Source: Malurus cyaneus samueli
Lineage: Eukaryota; Chordata; Aves; Passeriformes; Maluridae
Assembly (NCBI GenBank): GCA_009741485.1
Contig: CM019236.1
Location: forward strand, 46,996,245-47,060,244
Length of the DNA: 64,000 nt
Direction of reading: 5' to 3'
Program-made: the position numbers and the translations under genes
Part shown: piece by piece, positions 10,628 through 24,696 of the stretch
Position numbering within the stretch: the stretch's first letter is position 1
Layout of the letters: each line of letters opens with the position of its first letter
Notes under the pieces: generated by a model
Seen by the model: only the letters and a program-made list of their open reading frames with translations
What the model was told of the DNA's origin: nothing
The model's database searches: none

Positions 10628-12631
10628 AAAAGTTATTTTTACTCTGGATGCAGCCAAAAAATATGTGTAAACTATCTATGAAACAAATTACGATGTTAGT
10701 ATTAATTATTGAGACAAGAAGTCAAATAATACACATGTATAACTATTTTCAGAGACTGAAGTCACGATATGGATTATGGTTAAATTAGCTTTTAATAGTT
10801 TATTCAGATATAAACCAGGAATAGTTTCCTGAAAGTATTCATTGGGTCTATTTTAGGCTCCCTTTGGAACAGTTTTGAGTGCTGAATATAAATTGGGATC
10901 AGCACTATCCATGCTCCCACTGTACATGCAGTAAAAACAGCAATTATGAGATGCTGGATGTGATTTAAGCTTGTAGTTTTTTTTGAGTTATTCTCTAGCT
11001 GGATAGATGGCTCTGTGTGTAATGACACTTCCCTATATTTTCCCAAGTGATACTTTGCAGACACATTGAGTTATAACACTAAATCTATCTTTTATGAATT
11101 AATTAAGATGGTATTTGTGTTTCTAACTCCCTCAAGGAAGAATGTAAATGAAGTATATTATGCTTCAAGTATTATTGTTGACTTGAAAATTTCATTTTGA
11201 GATTCTGAATGCTGCTAGTGCTGTTTGTGTCAAGAAGTAGAAGGTATCTGTAACCCTTTCCCTATTAAATGCATTCCATATTTAGAAGAACTGACTGGAA
11301 ATTTCTGTTACAGAACAGACTAAAATATGAGAGAGAATGTGTTTCATATTCTCTGTGAAAATATATGTATTTGAGTTCAAGTTTTATAATTAAGCCCACA
11401 TAAAATCAGGAAATCTGAAAAATGTTGAATGTATAGCACTTCATATTACGTGTGGAGGAAAGTTCTTCCTTTGTGTCTTGGTTACCTGCAAAAATGTGTT
11501 CAAGTGGCATACACAGCTGTTTAAACAGAGCACATGAGGCAGCAAGGAAGTGAAATGCCAAATAATTTCAACTACATATAGTTACATGGTCCTTTAAAAT
11601 ATTCCTTTTGCTTTTTTAGCCCAGAATATAGACTTCTAGTTTCTTAATTTCTTTGCATCTTCTATCTGTATAACTAAATGTTAAAATAAAATGGTAATAG
11701 TTTATTGAAGGAGGTGAGACCATGCCATATTTGGTCCTGGATCATACGAGATCATTATTACATATAGTTCTTCTGTCACTATATGTAATGTCAAAAGCTG
11801 ATGAGCCTTGATTTGTAAATATGGTATCAGTGAGCATAAGTGGGTCAGTAGTGCAGACTTCTGCACTTGTACTTTCTTCTTCAATGGAAGTGCTCCAACA
11901 CTTCATGTGTGGATGAATGTAGTGTGGGTTTTAAACAGGGAGAAACTGAGACGAGAAATTTCCAAGTGCCTTGTGATTATTTAGGATGCTATCCGTTAGT
12001 CTTGAGCATATGAGCCTCAGAAGGTCCTACAGCTTTACAGTATGTCAGCCTTCTCAAAAGTTCAAGAACTGACAATTATTGGACATCAAAAAGTGCTCTT
12101 AAGAATCTGGTTAGGGAATGGCCACCTCGATGTGGCAGCAATTTACTACCAAGACCCAGTTTTTTCTGTGTTTAAGGCTGTGACTGAGACATGGTCCAAA
12201 AAAGGGCATGAAATTATCTGTTTGCCTGTAAATCTTAGATTGCCCCATATATTTTTTATTTAAATGGAGAAATGAAATAATTTTTCTCCTTTTAACTATG
12301 ATTTAAAGGGGCTGAATTTCCCTATGGCAGGCAATATCTTAGTCTGACCCAAATTCACTCTTTTTGGAGCTGCTTTGCTGGAACAAGATGAACGAATGTC
12401 AATCCTTGTTTTCTGTTTTCATGGGAATAGATGAGAGTGGATATATTTCCACCAATAAGATTCAGAGGGTGATGTGTAATGTTAACATGCAAATTAGGTT
12501 GAGATGATATTTCTGTCAGGGGAAATAAAAACTATTCCATGAATTTCCCTCATCATTCCTTTCATTTTCTGCATATAAGCTCCATGTAAAACTGTCAGTC
12601 TGGTAATTAGGCAAATTATAGGGACCTTCTC
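10628..12631. other. Single-copy non-coding DNA
   Basis: AT-rich sequence without long open frames or recognised repeats. Confidence 0.65.
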
Positions 12632-12641
12632 NNNNNNNNNN
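12632..12641. other. Assembly gap (10 N)
   Basis: Ten unknown bases. The flanks show no obvious repeat that would explain the break, so the real gap size cannot be judged. Any open frame crossing it is unreliable. Confidence 0.99.
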
Positions 12642-15600
12642 ACTAATGCAATTTCCAGAGAGAATTTCAAATGAAGATGCCCACAAGGAAGGCAGAAGTC
12701 TGAGCTCGTTTTCCTTTATTGAGACTGATTTATAAGTGGGCAGATTTTTCACTGTCTACCCTTGACAGCAGCCAGAGGATCTAAAGTTGGAATTTCTTCC
12801 AATGAATAGGTCTCCGAAAAGTACTTGTCTTCCCGAAAGTACCATATTTAAATGCAACATTTCATAATTTCTTTGAAAATATTTCGGCTTAGCTGTGGTA
12901 AAATTGTGCATGATATTCAAGCAAAGTCATGAACTGGTGAAGGTTTATCCAAAATCAGCACAGGCTTGTAAGCTTGCAGCAACCTTTCCCAAGATAGAGT
13001 TTGTGGGAAAAGCCAATTATAAACTAGGTTTCATAATTTGCTGCAAATTCTCTGTGCAGAGCTCTACAGAGAAACAGAATTTCTCCCTTTTAAGGATATG
13101 GGACAATAGTAAAAAGTGTGATCATCAGCCTTTGTTCTTTTAAAAGCATCAAATAACATTCAGTAAACAGTGAAGAGATAATAGGTAAAATAATCTATAA
13201 CTATAAAAAGTAAAATAAGCTATGTAAGTAGGATCCTCCTCTCAAAGCAATCGGGGAGAAAATTTTGGGGTGTCATAGTCAGTAAGGCATAAGTAGATGA
13301 CTATAAAATGAATGAAATGGACTAATTTTAGTGGTTAGAACAGCATTGACATAATATTCTTATGTTTCCATGAGACATTTTCCTCTGTCCTTCATTTCCT
13401 CCATCCTTCCTGCAAATAAAAGGATCAGCATTTCTCAAAGTTGGTGTATGTTGGATAAGCCTAATTTAGAAGAAGTTCATTGAAAAATTGAAAAAGTTAG
13501 TCCTGCTGGCATGTCAGCCAGTTGACTATTCCTGGTTGAAGTCTCCAGGGACTGGTTTACAATGTATATTTAATATTTTTTTGTCAGTGATGCAGAAGGG
13601 AGAATGGCAGCCACTTGCTTTGATGGGGCCCTGAGGGAATTACCCACCCTGGAAACTGATCTGTCAGCTCCACGGGGATGGGGTGGAAACCCTCCCTAGA
13701 TCCTGCAGCTCACCAGGTCTGGTTCCTCTTTAAAATTGTTAAATCATGTCTACCAAAATTTACAGCTCTCACTGGGTCCCATTTTAAGCCAGCCAGGGGC
13801 TTTACTGAGGCATTTAAGGGGTGTCTGAGAGCAGGCCTTGCTGTCTCTGAGGTTTACTTTCTGAGTAGACACAGGATCCATCCAGACACAGGACTGATAA
13901 CCAGCACTACTGGGCAAGTGCCCAGAGACACCAGTGCTCCCAGTAGGAGAAAAAGGGAGCAAGGCTAATGCTCCTCAGTCACTCTGGAGAAAGTATTGGG
14001 GAAAAGACATTTGCTTTAGGCGTATAAGCTATTGTCCTTCTCTAACATACTTTTCTTAACCACTTAGGAAATGATCCCCAAATCCTAATTTTACATCTGC
14101 TAGTAGGACTGATTATTTTCAGTCTGTTTATCTGGAAATGTCTGATAACTGCCCCTTTTCTTCATAACCTTGTCATTGTGGAGTGGAACCTGAAAATACA
14201 AACATCATCTGCTTCCAAATACTGATCCTTGTGATCAGTATGGAAAAATATCTTTGGTGTTAGAAGATGGATTACTGTTAATGCTTATTATATTGCAGTG
14301 AGAGGTTTTGAGAGCTATTATGGAAACTAGGTAACCCTTTCCTCCTAAAGCTGCTCAGAGCAGTTGCTGGAGGTATAGTGCATTCTCCTCGATCTACTCA
14401 TGAAGTCAGGCACAGTACATAGAAGTAATCTAGAAAGGAGAAGCCTAACCAATCAGAAGAAATGTTTCATTCCTTTCTTAAACTTTAATTGAGCTTCAAG
14501 TAAAATATCTAGGGATATAATGGAGTCTTAATTTCGATATTGGTTGAAGGGTTAATCTCAGATGCGTCTGCAAAGTTCAAATGGAAGCTCTGAGTTTCTG
14601 GCAGGGTACGGTGCAGAAAATGGTGTTATCTAGAGGGTGACATTAGACAGAGAAATGTTTCTGTCCTTTTTAACATAATGTAAATCCATCCACTTCATTA
14701 AACTGGATTGATTTTTATTTTGATGATTTGTGGTTTGAACCTTAGTCCAATTACCTCCATTATTAATGAATGTGATTATATTTTTGACAGTTGAATCAAT
14801 AAAGTTAGGATTTATAAAATATTTTAGCTGTGATATGACATAGCTTCATTCTTAAATCCTTGGGTTAGGTAGTACTTGGACGTAAAGAAATAGAATTAAT
14901 ATCCATCTGCAGCAGGGAGAAAGTTAATATTTTTGTTTCTATACAACTGTAAGGTTATGATGCCCACCTCCACTCACCTTTAATTCTTTCATCTTAACAG
15001 CCAATAGAAAAGCCCTCTAGGAACCATAATTCTATAACTTAGGGTAGCAAATTGCTGATTTTCATATCACAGTCTATATGCGGTATAGACTGTCCTCTCT
15101 TGGTGTTTCCATCCATTTAGTTGCTGAGGAATCTTGCTGCTTTATCACACATTTTCTAAGAATTCCACAATTTCCAGGAAATCTGGATCAGCACTGATAT
15201 GTTTGCATTACCAAAAGGTGTTACCCAGCACAGGACACAATGTGTGAGTAAATGAGGAGATGTGCTGACAACAGGTCACAGGTTTCCTTTCACAATGACA
15301 AGGGAAGAGAGAAGTTACTGCTGGCATCACTGAGAGAAGGTGCTAAGAGCATGGTTATTACCATCTTGCCTGAGATTATTGCCATAAATGACTGGTCATA
15401 ATTTTGGAACCTTGTGATTAACTGCCCAAAATGTCTTTGAGATGATAGTGCTGCAAAAATGGGGTCCTTTCTTTAAGAGAAGAGGAACAGCTAAGGGCAT
15501 GAATCACTTTCCATTGTGTTTCTCTGGCCCTTGGGATCACAAGGATGTCTGTGTAAGAGTGGTTTCTCCAGCTGATTTTATAACTAAAAAGTTAGAATTT

Positions 15601-17639
15601 CTGCAAATGTGGGACAAATTTAGCACAGCATCCCCTCTTGGGAGAAGCAGGACTGCTTGAAAATACCCAAGCTGGCTCTTGCTCTGCCTCACTGCTTTGC
15701 CGGGTTGATTTTCAGTTCAGAGGCAAAACTCCCAGTCCATGTTGCTTCAGCCTGGACATTACAACAACATCCACAGTGTGGTGCCACTATGTGGGATGAA
15801 GGATGGGTGGGGACATGATGATGACGCTAGGTGACATGAGGTTGACACACAAGGCACACGAAATAATTATTGCTGCTCCCAGATAATGTGCCAGTGTTAA
15901 CTGGACACCCATGCCTGCCTCTCTGCTGGACTGACCTCTCTTCTCTCCCCACTTATCTTCAAAATCTCTGACCAAATGGGGAGCTTTTTTGGCAGTGGAT
16001 GCTGCCATCCTCTGAGCTCCTTCAGCCCCCTCATGCTAGCTCTGTGCTGACAGTCAAGGTCTGCATCCTCCAGGGTAAGCAACTTTGGGAAATAATTATC
16101 AGTCAGGCCTTATCAGTGAAAGTGAAGACAGGGACTCTCAGGATAACTAATCTATTGACATATTGCTTACTGGTGAATTCCTGGAATCTAGGCTGTGCTC
16201 AAGTTTTCAGTCAACAGCTAAATCAAGCAAATTCAGCATCCACAGCTGCTTCTGAGTGTTTATTTCATATGTGGAAACACTGTGTGTCAGGTGGGAAGGA
16301 AGAGAAAGAATTAGCTTTTTTCCCTGCTGGTGAGTTTGGGATGAACAAGAGATGAGTTTTTACCTGTGAAATCTCTTGCTGTTTCAGATAATGAAACAAT
16401 TTTATTCTCCCTTAAGGTTTACCTCCTCACCTTTCATGTGTGCCTGAAATGGGGAGCCCTTCCAGGCTCCATGGTGACTAATTATTGAACTGTGCTCAGA
16501 AAAAGCTCTGTCACGTGGCAATCAGATGGGAACAAGAAATTATTACAAATGACACTGCAGGCTAAGTGCAGTGGCAATGAGAAATCTTTAGAAACCCAAA
16601 ACAAGAAGAGAAATCACTTGGTAAATACATGTGACATAATTAATTATAGAATCATTGTGTCTATTTTTCTTGCCTGTGCTGGTCTTCCAGGCCTAAATAT
16701 TTTGCTTCATTTTAAATAATTCACTTACTTGTATGGCTCGACACAATTTTCTTCTTCTGATGTGATTTCTTATCATTTCATTGGAGAGAACTGCCTTTAC
16801 CCTCCCTGGTCCTCTTTTCCCTCCTGCTTGCTTTTGCATAATTTTAAAGGCATACTTGCTCTTTTTACTCAGAGCAGTGCTTCAATGTATTCAGTCCATG
16901 TTTGACTCCATGAAGAATTTCTTTTGCCTCTGTGATTTCAGAGAGCCTGATTTTATAGCTGAATATCATATCTGTATATATATGTAAAAATTAAGATGGG
17001 AAACTGTAGGGATTGAAAGGATTTGCAGCCCTTTCCTGGGTGGAGACAGCCTTGGAAAAGCAAAAGACTTAAGAGCAAGGGAGTTCCTGCCCCTTTTTGG
17101 GTTCTCTATATCTTTATTCTTCTACCAAGGCCAGGCTATTGAAACTGTAGGGTGGGATAGACAGAAGGATAAGAACCACATGGTTTTTGCTTGTGCTTGT
17201 GAGAATACTGATCAATCATCCTGTGGATTGCTCAGAGACCATGCTCTCAAAGCTGTCACAGAAATAAGACTGCAAGTGTTTTTATTTCATTATTATTATG
17301 CTGTCTCTTCATCTCAACTAAAGCACCAATTTCAGCAGTTTTTAACGTTTGCTCAGTAACACGTTCACTTAAATTTCTATTACAAAATTTTTAGTGCTCC
17401 AGATACAAATTTGAAAAGGAGTAAGTTGGCTAAAGATGTGGACAGACTTTGAATTTTCTAGAAATTTTAGAAATTTTGAGAGAAGTCACCTCTCTGTGAA
17501 CTGGGCATCTCATTGACTTCAAAACTCTGAGGCTCTGTAGAGCTAAACTTCAAGGGCGAGAGTTACATGTCCTTGAAAAGTTTACTTGGAATTTTTCATT
17601 TGGGGAAATTAATTTTCAGTGACTGGGGGTGATGAGGAA
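12642..17639. other. Single-copy non-coding DNA
   Basis: About 5 kb of AT-rich DNA. Short open frames (up to 118 codons at 15,999-16,355 plus) have no recognisable domain and no homolog I recognise. No RNA gene or repeat family was recognised. Confidence 0.6.
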
Positions 17640-18025
17640 GCTGTGACTGTTTAGCCTACAGAAGAGAAGTCTCAGGGAGGATCTTTGTAGTGGATGTGAA
17701 CACCAGAGGAGGGTGCAAAGCAGATGGAACCAGGCTCTGTCCAGGAGGGTCTGGTGGCAGGATAGAGGCAGTGGGCACAAAATGAAACACAGGAGGTTCC
17801 CTTTGAACATTGCTCTTAACAATTTTCCACTGTAGGAGTGACTGAGCACTGTCAAAGCTTGCCCCAAGAGTCTGTGCAGTCTCCATCCTTTGAGACATTT
17901 GAATATCAGTTTTTTGAAGCTCTCTGGACTCTGTCCTTGGCAATGTGCTGAAGGTGGTTCCTAAACAGGAGGCTGGACCAGATGACCTCCAATTGTCCCT
18001 TCCAACTTCAACCATTCTGTGTTGA
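17640..18025 (+). mobile_element. CR1 LINE 3' fragment, about 390 bp
   Basis: The plus strand reads through the CR1 end in order. 'gtttagcctacagaagagaa' is the NLSSLQKR-type region. 'gggcacaaaatgaaacacag' and 'aggaggttccctttgaacat' are GHKLKHRRFPLN-like. 'gagtctccatcctttgagac' precedes the 3' UTR 'ggctggaccagatgacctcc'. The tail is 'ttccaacttcaaccattctg'. The frame is interrupted by indels, so it is a decayed 5'-truncated copy. It sits only about 585 bases upstream of another CR1 on the same strand. Confidence 0.9.
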
Positions 18026-18471
18026 ATGTGACCCTCTGGTGCTCTTTGCACACTTTGATGTCACTTTCATTGGAACTTTATTAACATTGTTATTTGGCTT
18101 GCTGTTTTGGAGAGCTACAATACTGTTTTTACCAGTTATTCATAAATCTGCATTTCATTCTAGTACCTGTTTCAGTTTGAAACCATTCATATTTTCAATG
18201 GTTTTTCATTGATTTGAAAATAATTTTGGGCTCTTCGTCTCTAGTAATTCTGATCGGTCATTCGTCTGAAATTTCTGCAATAAATAATAGAAAACTAAAG
18301 GTGGAACTCACAGGTGTAGTTTGTAAACCATTAAAACATCCTCCTTTTCTCATAGAGGAAGGACAAATTTACTTGAAGTTACAAAAAGTAAATCTTCTTT
18401 CTGTCAGCTTTGTTACATGGCAAGTCATTTTATTTTTGCCTTATAAACTCCAAGGGTGTTTATAACAGTAA

Positions 18472-18533
18472 AATATATAATAGTAAATATATATATAAAA
18501 ATATAGTATAAATATATATATAGTAATATACTT
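18472..18533. repeat. AT-rich low-complexity (TA)n tract
   Basis: Interrupted TATA dinucleotide repeats, about 60 bases almost without G or C, lie between two CR1 fragments. Confidence 0.8.
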
Positions 18534-18609
18534 GCCTTTTTCCTTTCCTTGGATTGTTATGTTTTGGGGACAATGGTTAATAGGAAAGACTTCAGTGAAG
18601 ACATGATTG

Positions 18610-19090
18610 CACTATTCTGCACTGGTGCTGCCTCACCTTGAATCCTGTGTGCAGTTTTAGGCACCACAATACAAAAATGATATTGAGCTGTTGGAGAGCA
18701 TCCAAAGGAGGGAAATGAAGATGGTGAAGGGCCCTGAGGTGAAGCCCTGTGAGGAATGACTGAGGTCACTTGGTCTGTTCAGCCTGGAAAAGAGAAGAAG
18801 AGACTCGGCAGAGACCTCACTGCAGTTACAACTTCCTGGTGAGGGGAAGAGCAGGGACAGGCACTGATCTCTTCACTCTTGTGACAGTGACAGGACCTGA
18901 GGGAATGGCCTGAAGTTGTGCTGGGAAGGTTTAGGCTGGATATCAGGAAAAGGCTCTTCACCCAGAGGGTGGTTGGGCACTGGAACAGGCTCCCCAGGAC
19001 AGTGGTCGCAGCACCAAGTCTGACAGAGTTCAAGAACAATTTGCACCTTGTGGGTCCCTTCCAGCTCCCAGTTTTCTGTGATTCCTGGTT
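18610..19090 (+). mobile_element. CR1 LINE 3' fragment, about 480 bp
   Basis: This CR1 copy contains the conserved stretch 'cctcaccttgaatcctgtgt' and 'ttgagctgttggagagcatc'. It continues with 'ttcagcctggaaaagagaag', 'ggtttaggctggatatcagg' and 'gggcactggaacaggctccc', and ends in 'ggtcccttccagctcccag' with the tail 'ttctgtgattcc'. The last 65 or so codons still read as the CR1 C-terminus (RFRLDIRKRLFTQRVVGHWN then RLPRTVV at 18,918-19,124). Upstream indels break the frame. It is a truncated, non-functional copy, longer than the others in the window. Confidence 0.92.
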
Positions 19091-19868
19091 CCAGGGTGCT
19101 CTGTATTCTCCCACACTGAGCTGATCTAGATCAGTTCACAGCTGGAATAGTGAGCACTGAGGATGATGAGGGACTCTGTGAGGCAAAGAGCTGAGACTAG
19201 CTGGAGAGGTTAAACTTCCCACTAGTCTACCCTGGAGAAAGAGATAATGGGGCAGACCAGCAGGAGCAAAACTGCAACAGATTAAAAAATTCCCTGATCA
19301 CTAAGTGTGAAGATAGCAAGGCAGAAAAGAAATGTTGTTAGACCAATAGTTTGTGCTGTTTGATACTGGGTGCGATGATTTCACCTGACGCTTTTGCACT
19401 CAAAGGACTGTATTTAGTGTTTTAATCCCACACAACAGCACGACTCATCTGTTCTTTCCTTGCAGTAGTGGAATCACCATGCTACACACTTGCTGATGCT
19501 CTGCCTTGACTGCTATCAAAGGGAAATGTCTGAGTCACACAGAGCATAGTAATGAGAGGAACAACTCGCATGACCTACTTCTTACCCACTGCCTTCAGGC
19601 AGTAGTATTTCTGTGCCTGGAAACCTTGAGGGCAAACATCCCACAGCAACCTTGAGTTAAGAAAGTGGTGAGGTATTTTTGTGGGTTAAACAGCGTGATC
19701 AGGAAGAGGGCTGCAGTGTCTGAAAAGAGGTGTGGGAGGTAAGATTTCTGGGCTTTGGCTGATGCTCCTGGCGAGTTCTGCTGAAGGGTAGCATTTTCAG
19801 TAATTTAGAAAAGGGGAGGAAAATAATGTTTTAGTGCAGAATCCTGTCTTGGCAATAAGTGAATTAAG

Positions 19869-19869
<1 letters not shown>

Positions 19870-19901
<32 letters not shown>
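19870..19901. repeat. (CA)16 microsatellite
   Basis: Sixteen uninterrupted CA units. A length-polymorphic marker is likely. Confidence 0.97.
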
Positions 19902-19903
<2 letters not shown>

Positions 19904-20868
19904 TTGAGGAGCAGACTCAGAGACCTAATTACCATGGGGGTCTTCCTCTGTATCACACTGTATTTCACCCTGGGGCTCAGAGGGAAATATAAATGAGTAG
20001 CAGTCATGACCATGGCTGCTCTTGGAGCCAGAGGGATTGGGGCAGAGTGCAAACTGTTCTGTGCTCTCACAGCTGTTTCAGCTGAGACTGTTTTTTAGAT
20101 TTTGCACCAGAAGAGCATGGCAAGAGAGAAGGAGTCTCCCACAGCCTCTGCTGTTCCCCCAACCATCTCTGCCTGTTTGTCATGAGGAGTGGATAGCAGG
20201 CGAGGGTGCAGGAGAGGCACTGAGCCAACTGCCTGCACCTGATGCCATAAATAATACACAGATATGCATAGCTTCAGCTGATAACCCCTAAGAGTGATCA
20301 GGGTGAGGAACAGGGCAGCAGGGACAGTGAATGGTGTCTTGCAGTGCTGCAAAACAAAACATGTTTCCTTGTAGAAATTTCCTTGTAGGCCCAGCTAGAA
20401 ATTCCTGGCTTTGGCTTCAGCAGAAACAGCATCTCGCTTTAGAGGGAGAATATCTTCCTCCAAGGAGGATAAGGTTTCACGTCTTAGCACTTGGTAGAAG
20501 ATCATTCACCTGCTGCTCCCTTTTCTTCACAGCAGTATGAGGAGGAAGAGAAGGTAATTAAAGTTATCATCATTGCTTGTGCTCCAATACAGGAGGGAGG
20601 GGAAAGCCTCATAGATTCAAAAGCATTTTTCTGCTTGCTTTAAAAGTAAATCTTGTCATATTAACTTCACTTTAGTTATAAATGGCACCTATTCTGAGGG
20701 AAAGACAGCTGGACAGTATCCCTGGATTAGTGTACTTTATCTGCTCTTCTCATGGGATGAAGAACAGCAATGAAAAGATCATATTTCCTTGGTAGCTTCA
20801 TAACCTATATTTTTGAAGCAGCTGTTTCAAGTGGCTAGGACTATCACTAGTGCAGTCAAATTGAAATT

Positions 20869-20980
20869 CATTCTCTCCCCCTCTCTGACCCCATCTCTCT
20901 CTATTCCCTCACCCTTTCCCCTCCCTCTTCCTCTCTCTCCTTCTCTCCCTCTCTCCCTCTCTCTATTTCCTTTTCTTTTA
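20869..20980. repeat. Pyrimidine-rich (CT)n low-complexity tract
   Basis: About 110 bases consisting almost wholly of C and T, with irregular TCTC units and only a few purines. An open frame here encodes only S/P/L-rich low-complexity sequence. Confidence 0.9.
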
Positions 20981-21481
20981 TCTTGCACCTCCTCACCTCT
21001 TGCTCTTTGGCTGTCCTATATTTTCTTGTAAGCAAATAGGGCTAATTCAAGGATAAAGGATTATATTTATCTGGTCACCATAGATTTTCTTTCATTTAAT
21101 TTGAAATAATAAAACGTAGTTAGTTTATACACCATAAATAATGTTAGCTTTCAAAAATCTATGAGAGAATGGCAGTGTGCCTTTGCTGAGCACAATTTAA
21201 AACCTCTTGTGTGAGCTGATCAAATTAAATAAAACTCCTGTGCTGTCAAAGTTCGTAATCTACTGATGTGCCAGCACTCATTCTTCAACTCCGTATTTAG
21301 CTTTTCAGGCAGACAAAGTCAGCTGTGTGTGATTGATCCAGCTTCTGTCTTGTAGCAATACCAGACGGTTGTTTCTGTAAGAAAGAGGGTGCTTCCCCTA
21401 TTTTTCTCCCACAGCAGAGCAGCTGAGTTGGTTTTCATTCCACCAGATGGCAACTTTAACCAAAGAAAAAAAAAGGTTGGG

Positions 21482-21500
21482 TTTTTTTTTTTTTTTTTTT
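21482..21500. repeat. T19 homopolymer
   Basis: Nineteen T residues, preceded by an A-rich run, with no SINE or LINE body recognised beside it. Confidence 0.95.
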
Positions 21501-24500
21501 GCAGCTATCCTTTTACCTTAGGGGGAGGGGGAAGCGAGCTTGGTTAGTGGTTATTTTTGTTGGTTTTTTCCTCTCTGTTTTAAAGAAATGTTTTACTATA
21601 ACGGGCTCACATCCATCTTGGCATGATTTGTAGTGTTTAGAAAAATAAATCAATAAAAACATTGCTGTCAGTTATTGGGTAACTGACAGGTGTCACAAAG
21701 AGAAGCAATAAAAAGGTTTAGAATATACGATTCATCCGCAGATTTCACCTAACACAGATAGATTCAGTGCTCCTAAACAAACGAGTGTAGTCATTCCAAT
21801 AAAAAATGAGAAGATGCTACTAAACTCCCAGTGCTGCATAACTGAATTCTGCATAACCCTGAGTTCTGGTTATCCCCAAATCCCACTCTCATCCCTACCT
21901 TGGGCTCTCAGGAAGGAGCTGTTCTGCCATGCATTTCTTCCATCATGACCTGCCCTCAACACCTGGACAATGCACAGAGCAGACAACTGTGCTTGCTCTG
22001 TTCAAGCTACATTATCTCTGCAGTCCAGGGCAGTCCATGTTTCAGATCTCTTGGGGAAGGAGTTAAAGCCTGCTGTAATGGAGCAGAATTTATATGCTGT
22101 GTTAAAGTTAAGGGTGCTAATTTTCACTCATTTTGTTTTATGGACTGGTTGTTCTAGCTTCCCAGGGGAAGCATGTGTCATCAGGAGGTGGCTTGTCTTG
22201 GCATTGGTGACTCAGCCATGGGGCCTTACAGCAATGTGCCCATCCCTGCAAACAGAAAAATGGTACTCAGTTGTTCAAGAGGAGACACAATTGGCCAGCA
22301 TCATGAAAATCTTCAAAGGGTAGAGGGGAAATCAAATCTCCATCTTCTCAGTTGCTGACCTAATGATTAGAGAAAAAGAGTTTCCATTTTTTTTTTCATG
22401 TAGATCCTTTTCAAGTAAATTATTTTTCCAATACAAATGTCTTTATAAGTTTGAAAATGGCTTTACCTGTGTCTTTACACCTGTTTCTTAGCTCTTTCTA
22501 AAGAATAAACTTCAAAAAGTAAATCAATGCCACAGACACTTGTAAGATTATGCCAGTTGAGCCTCAGGGAAATTTATACAACAAACACAATTATGTGGCA
22601 GTTTGTAGAGTAGTCAAAACTTGTGAGCTCCAGTTCTGAGACTGAAAAGTAAATACATACATTTTAGCTATTTTTGCATTTCCTGCTTCATGGTTTTAAT
22701 TTTTTTCTCAGCATCAAGGGAGGATGGAAGCCTTTGTTTTTCCAAATGTGGGAACTCATTCTTCTGTTACCACATGATTCCTAGAACGGAGGCTCTACAA
22801 AAGGCTCAGCACTTTATACTGTAAAGATTGAAGAGCTGCAGCAGCACAGACTGCAGTGAAATGGAGCAGCTAAGGAATACAGGTGGCAGGCTGTGGGTGT
22901 CTGGCTCTGTATTCATGCTTTGAGGACTTAACTTGTGCTTCATTTCTCTCAGGGAGAGGATTATGGGCTTTGGAGTTTTGTACTGTGCCTGGAGTTTGTT
23001 TAGGTATTAGATTTTTTTTTTTTTTATCCTTTTGATAAAACACTGCAAGTATTTTTCCTTTGTTGCCTCCAGTAAATTTCACTACTGTAGTAAAGTGAAA
23101 ACCCTCGAAATCTTGCAAGTATTAATGTATTTTACTTGGTTTTAATTCTACTGCTGGTCTCACGTGTGAAACTCTGGTGAGTTTGAATTTCTCCTTTTGT
23201 TTTATAATTCAATTGTTGATATACAAACTAAAATAAAATCAGATCCCTTTTCCATATTCATAATGGGTCTGCTGTTCTGAAAAAAACTAAACTGTAATAA
23301 ACCAATGCAAATCAAAGTTCTTTTCTCTGCTGCTAAGAAAGTTCTCTAATAAAATACCAAGTAAATGTACCAGATTTAACATTCACATAACACCTTTTCA
23401 AGGGTCGGAATGGATTTTAAAGTCATGCATCTTAGTTAAAAATAATGCTTTCAGTTCCTCTCTGAATGACATTTTGCAGTCTGTAGGGTTTATTTAAGTA
23501 CTAATCTATCAAACACGGAGAGAGCTGAGATCGCTGGTCTGAGTAATTTGTGGATAGGAGACAACACTTCTACCTTCAATAAATCTGAGCTTGCATTGAA
23601 TCAGAAGTGCAGGAGCTGCATGTGATGTTTGATCTCAGGTGTGTGGAAATCATCAGGTCTACAAAGGTACGTAAAAGATGTACCTGCAGTAGGCCCAGGG
23701 AGATTCCAGCTGCAAATGGAGGTGGGGCTGAGTTTTTGAGCAAAGTTCTATGGGTACATTCCTCATGCTCAGTCTCCTCTGGGATTCCACTTGTACCCGT
23801 GCTGGAGTCAGGATGCTGATGTAGATGAACCTTTAGTCTGAAATGCTTGGCTTCCCTCACATTATTTGCTTGCAATGGTTTTCTATGCTGTTATCTGTTG
23901 ACAATATTCTGAAATCTTTTATTTTACTTACTGAGATAAAAAACTTTTGCTACCGATGAAGGTTCCTAGTTAATCTTTCTTCTTCAAATTAATGTTGTTT
24001 TGTTTTTACTGCCTCTCTCTGCCACTGCTAAAATAAATCAGAATCCCCATCTCAATGCCTGTAGAGGCAGGAGCATTTAATTTATAGCAATTTCCTTTTC
24101 TCTTCGTGGTTTCTACTAAACAGAACACCCTGGGTCTCAACCTGTATTTGCATTTATGCTAAATTACAAGCAGAACAATCAATACAAGTCCCAGCTCATG
24201 CTGCCCACAGCTGAACAGCAGCAAAAAGAGAAAACTGCCAAGGAAATCTTTCCCACCCAGCCAACTTGTAACTTGTTTCTTGTTAATACACTTTAACAGA
24301 TGGCATTTAGCCATCTATTTATATATCACTGTGGTCTTGGAGTGCCTCCCAAGAGTTGTGGAGATGAAAAGAGGAGCTTATCCTTAGAGATCTTGTGAAT
24401 CTTCCTTGCAAGGCAGTCCCTGATGGCCACTTCTCAGGGCACCTCAGGACAGGCAGAGAGGATGTCTGGGCAGCACCTCCTCCCTGAGTGCCCGAAGAGA

Positions 24501-24696
24501 GGAAGACAGGACTGCCCTTCACACAGGACTGCTGGTGGAGCCTCTGTTGGGGTGGTTATGATGAACACTCATCCCTGTCAAGTGCCATCCTCCTTGGCCT
24601 GTGTGTGTGCCTGCTGTCTGTCTCACCGACCGAGTGAGTGGACCATAGTGACCGGCTACAGGAGTGATCTTAGTGCTGCAAGGCTGCTGGCACGGG

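Noticed and set aside
15999..16355. 118-codon plus-strand frame
   Set aside because: The sequence shows no domain, signal peptide or homolog that I recognise, and the surrounding DNA shows no other sign of a gene.
20813..21031. S/P/L-rich 72-codon frame
   Set aside because: It is an open frame through the CT low-complexity tract.
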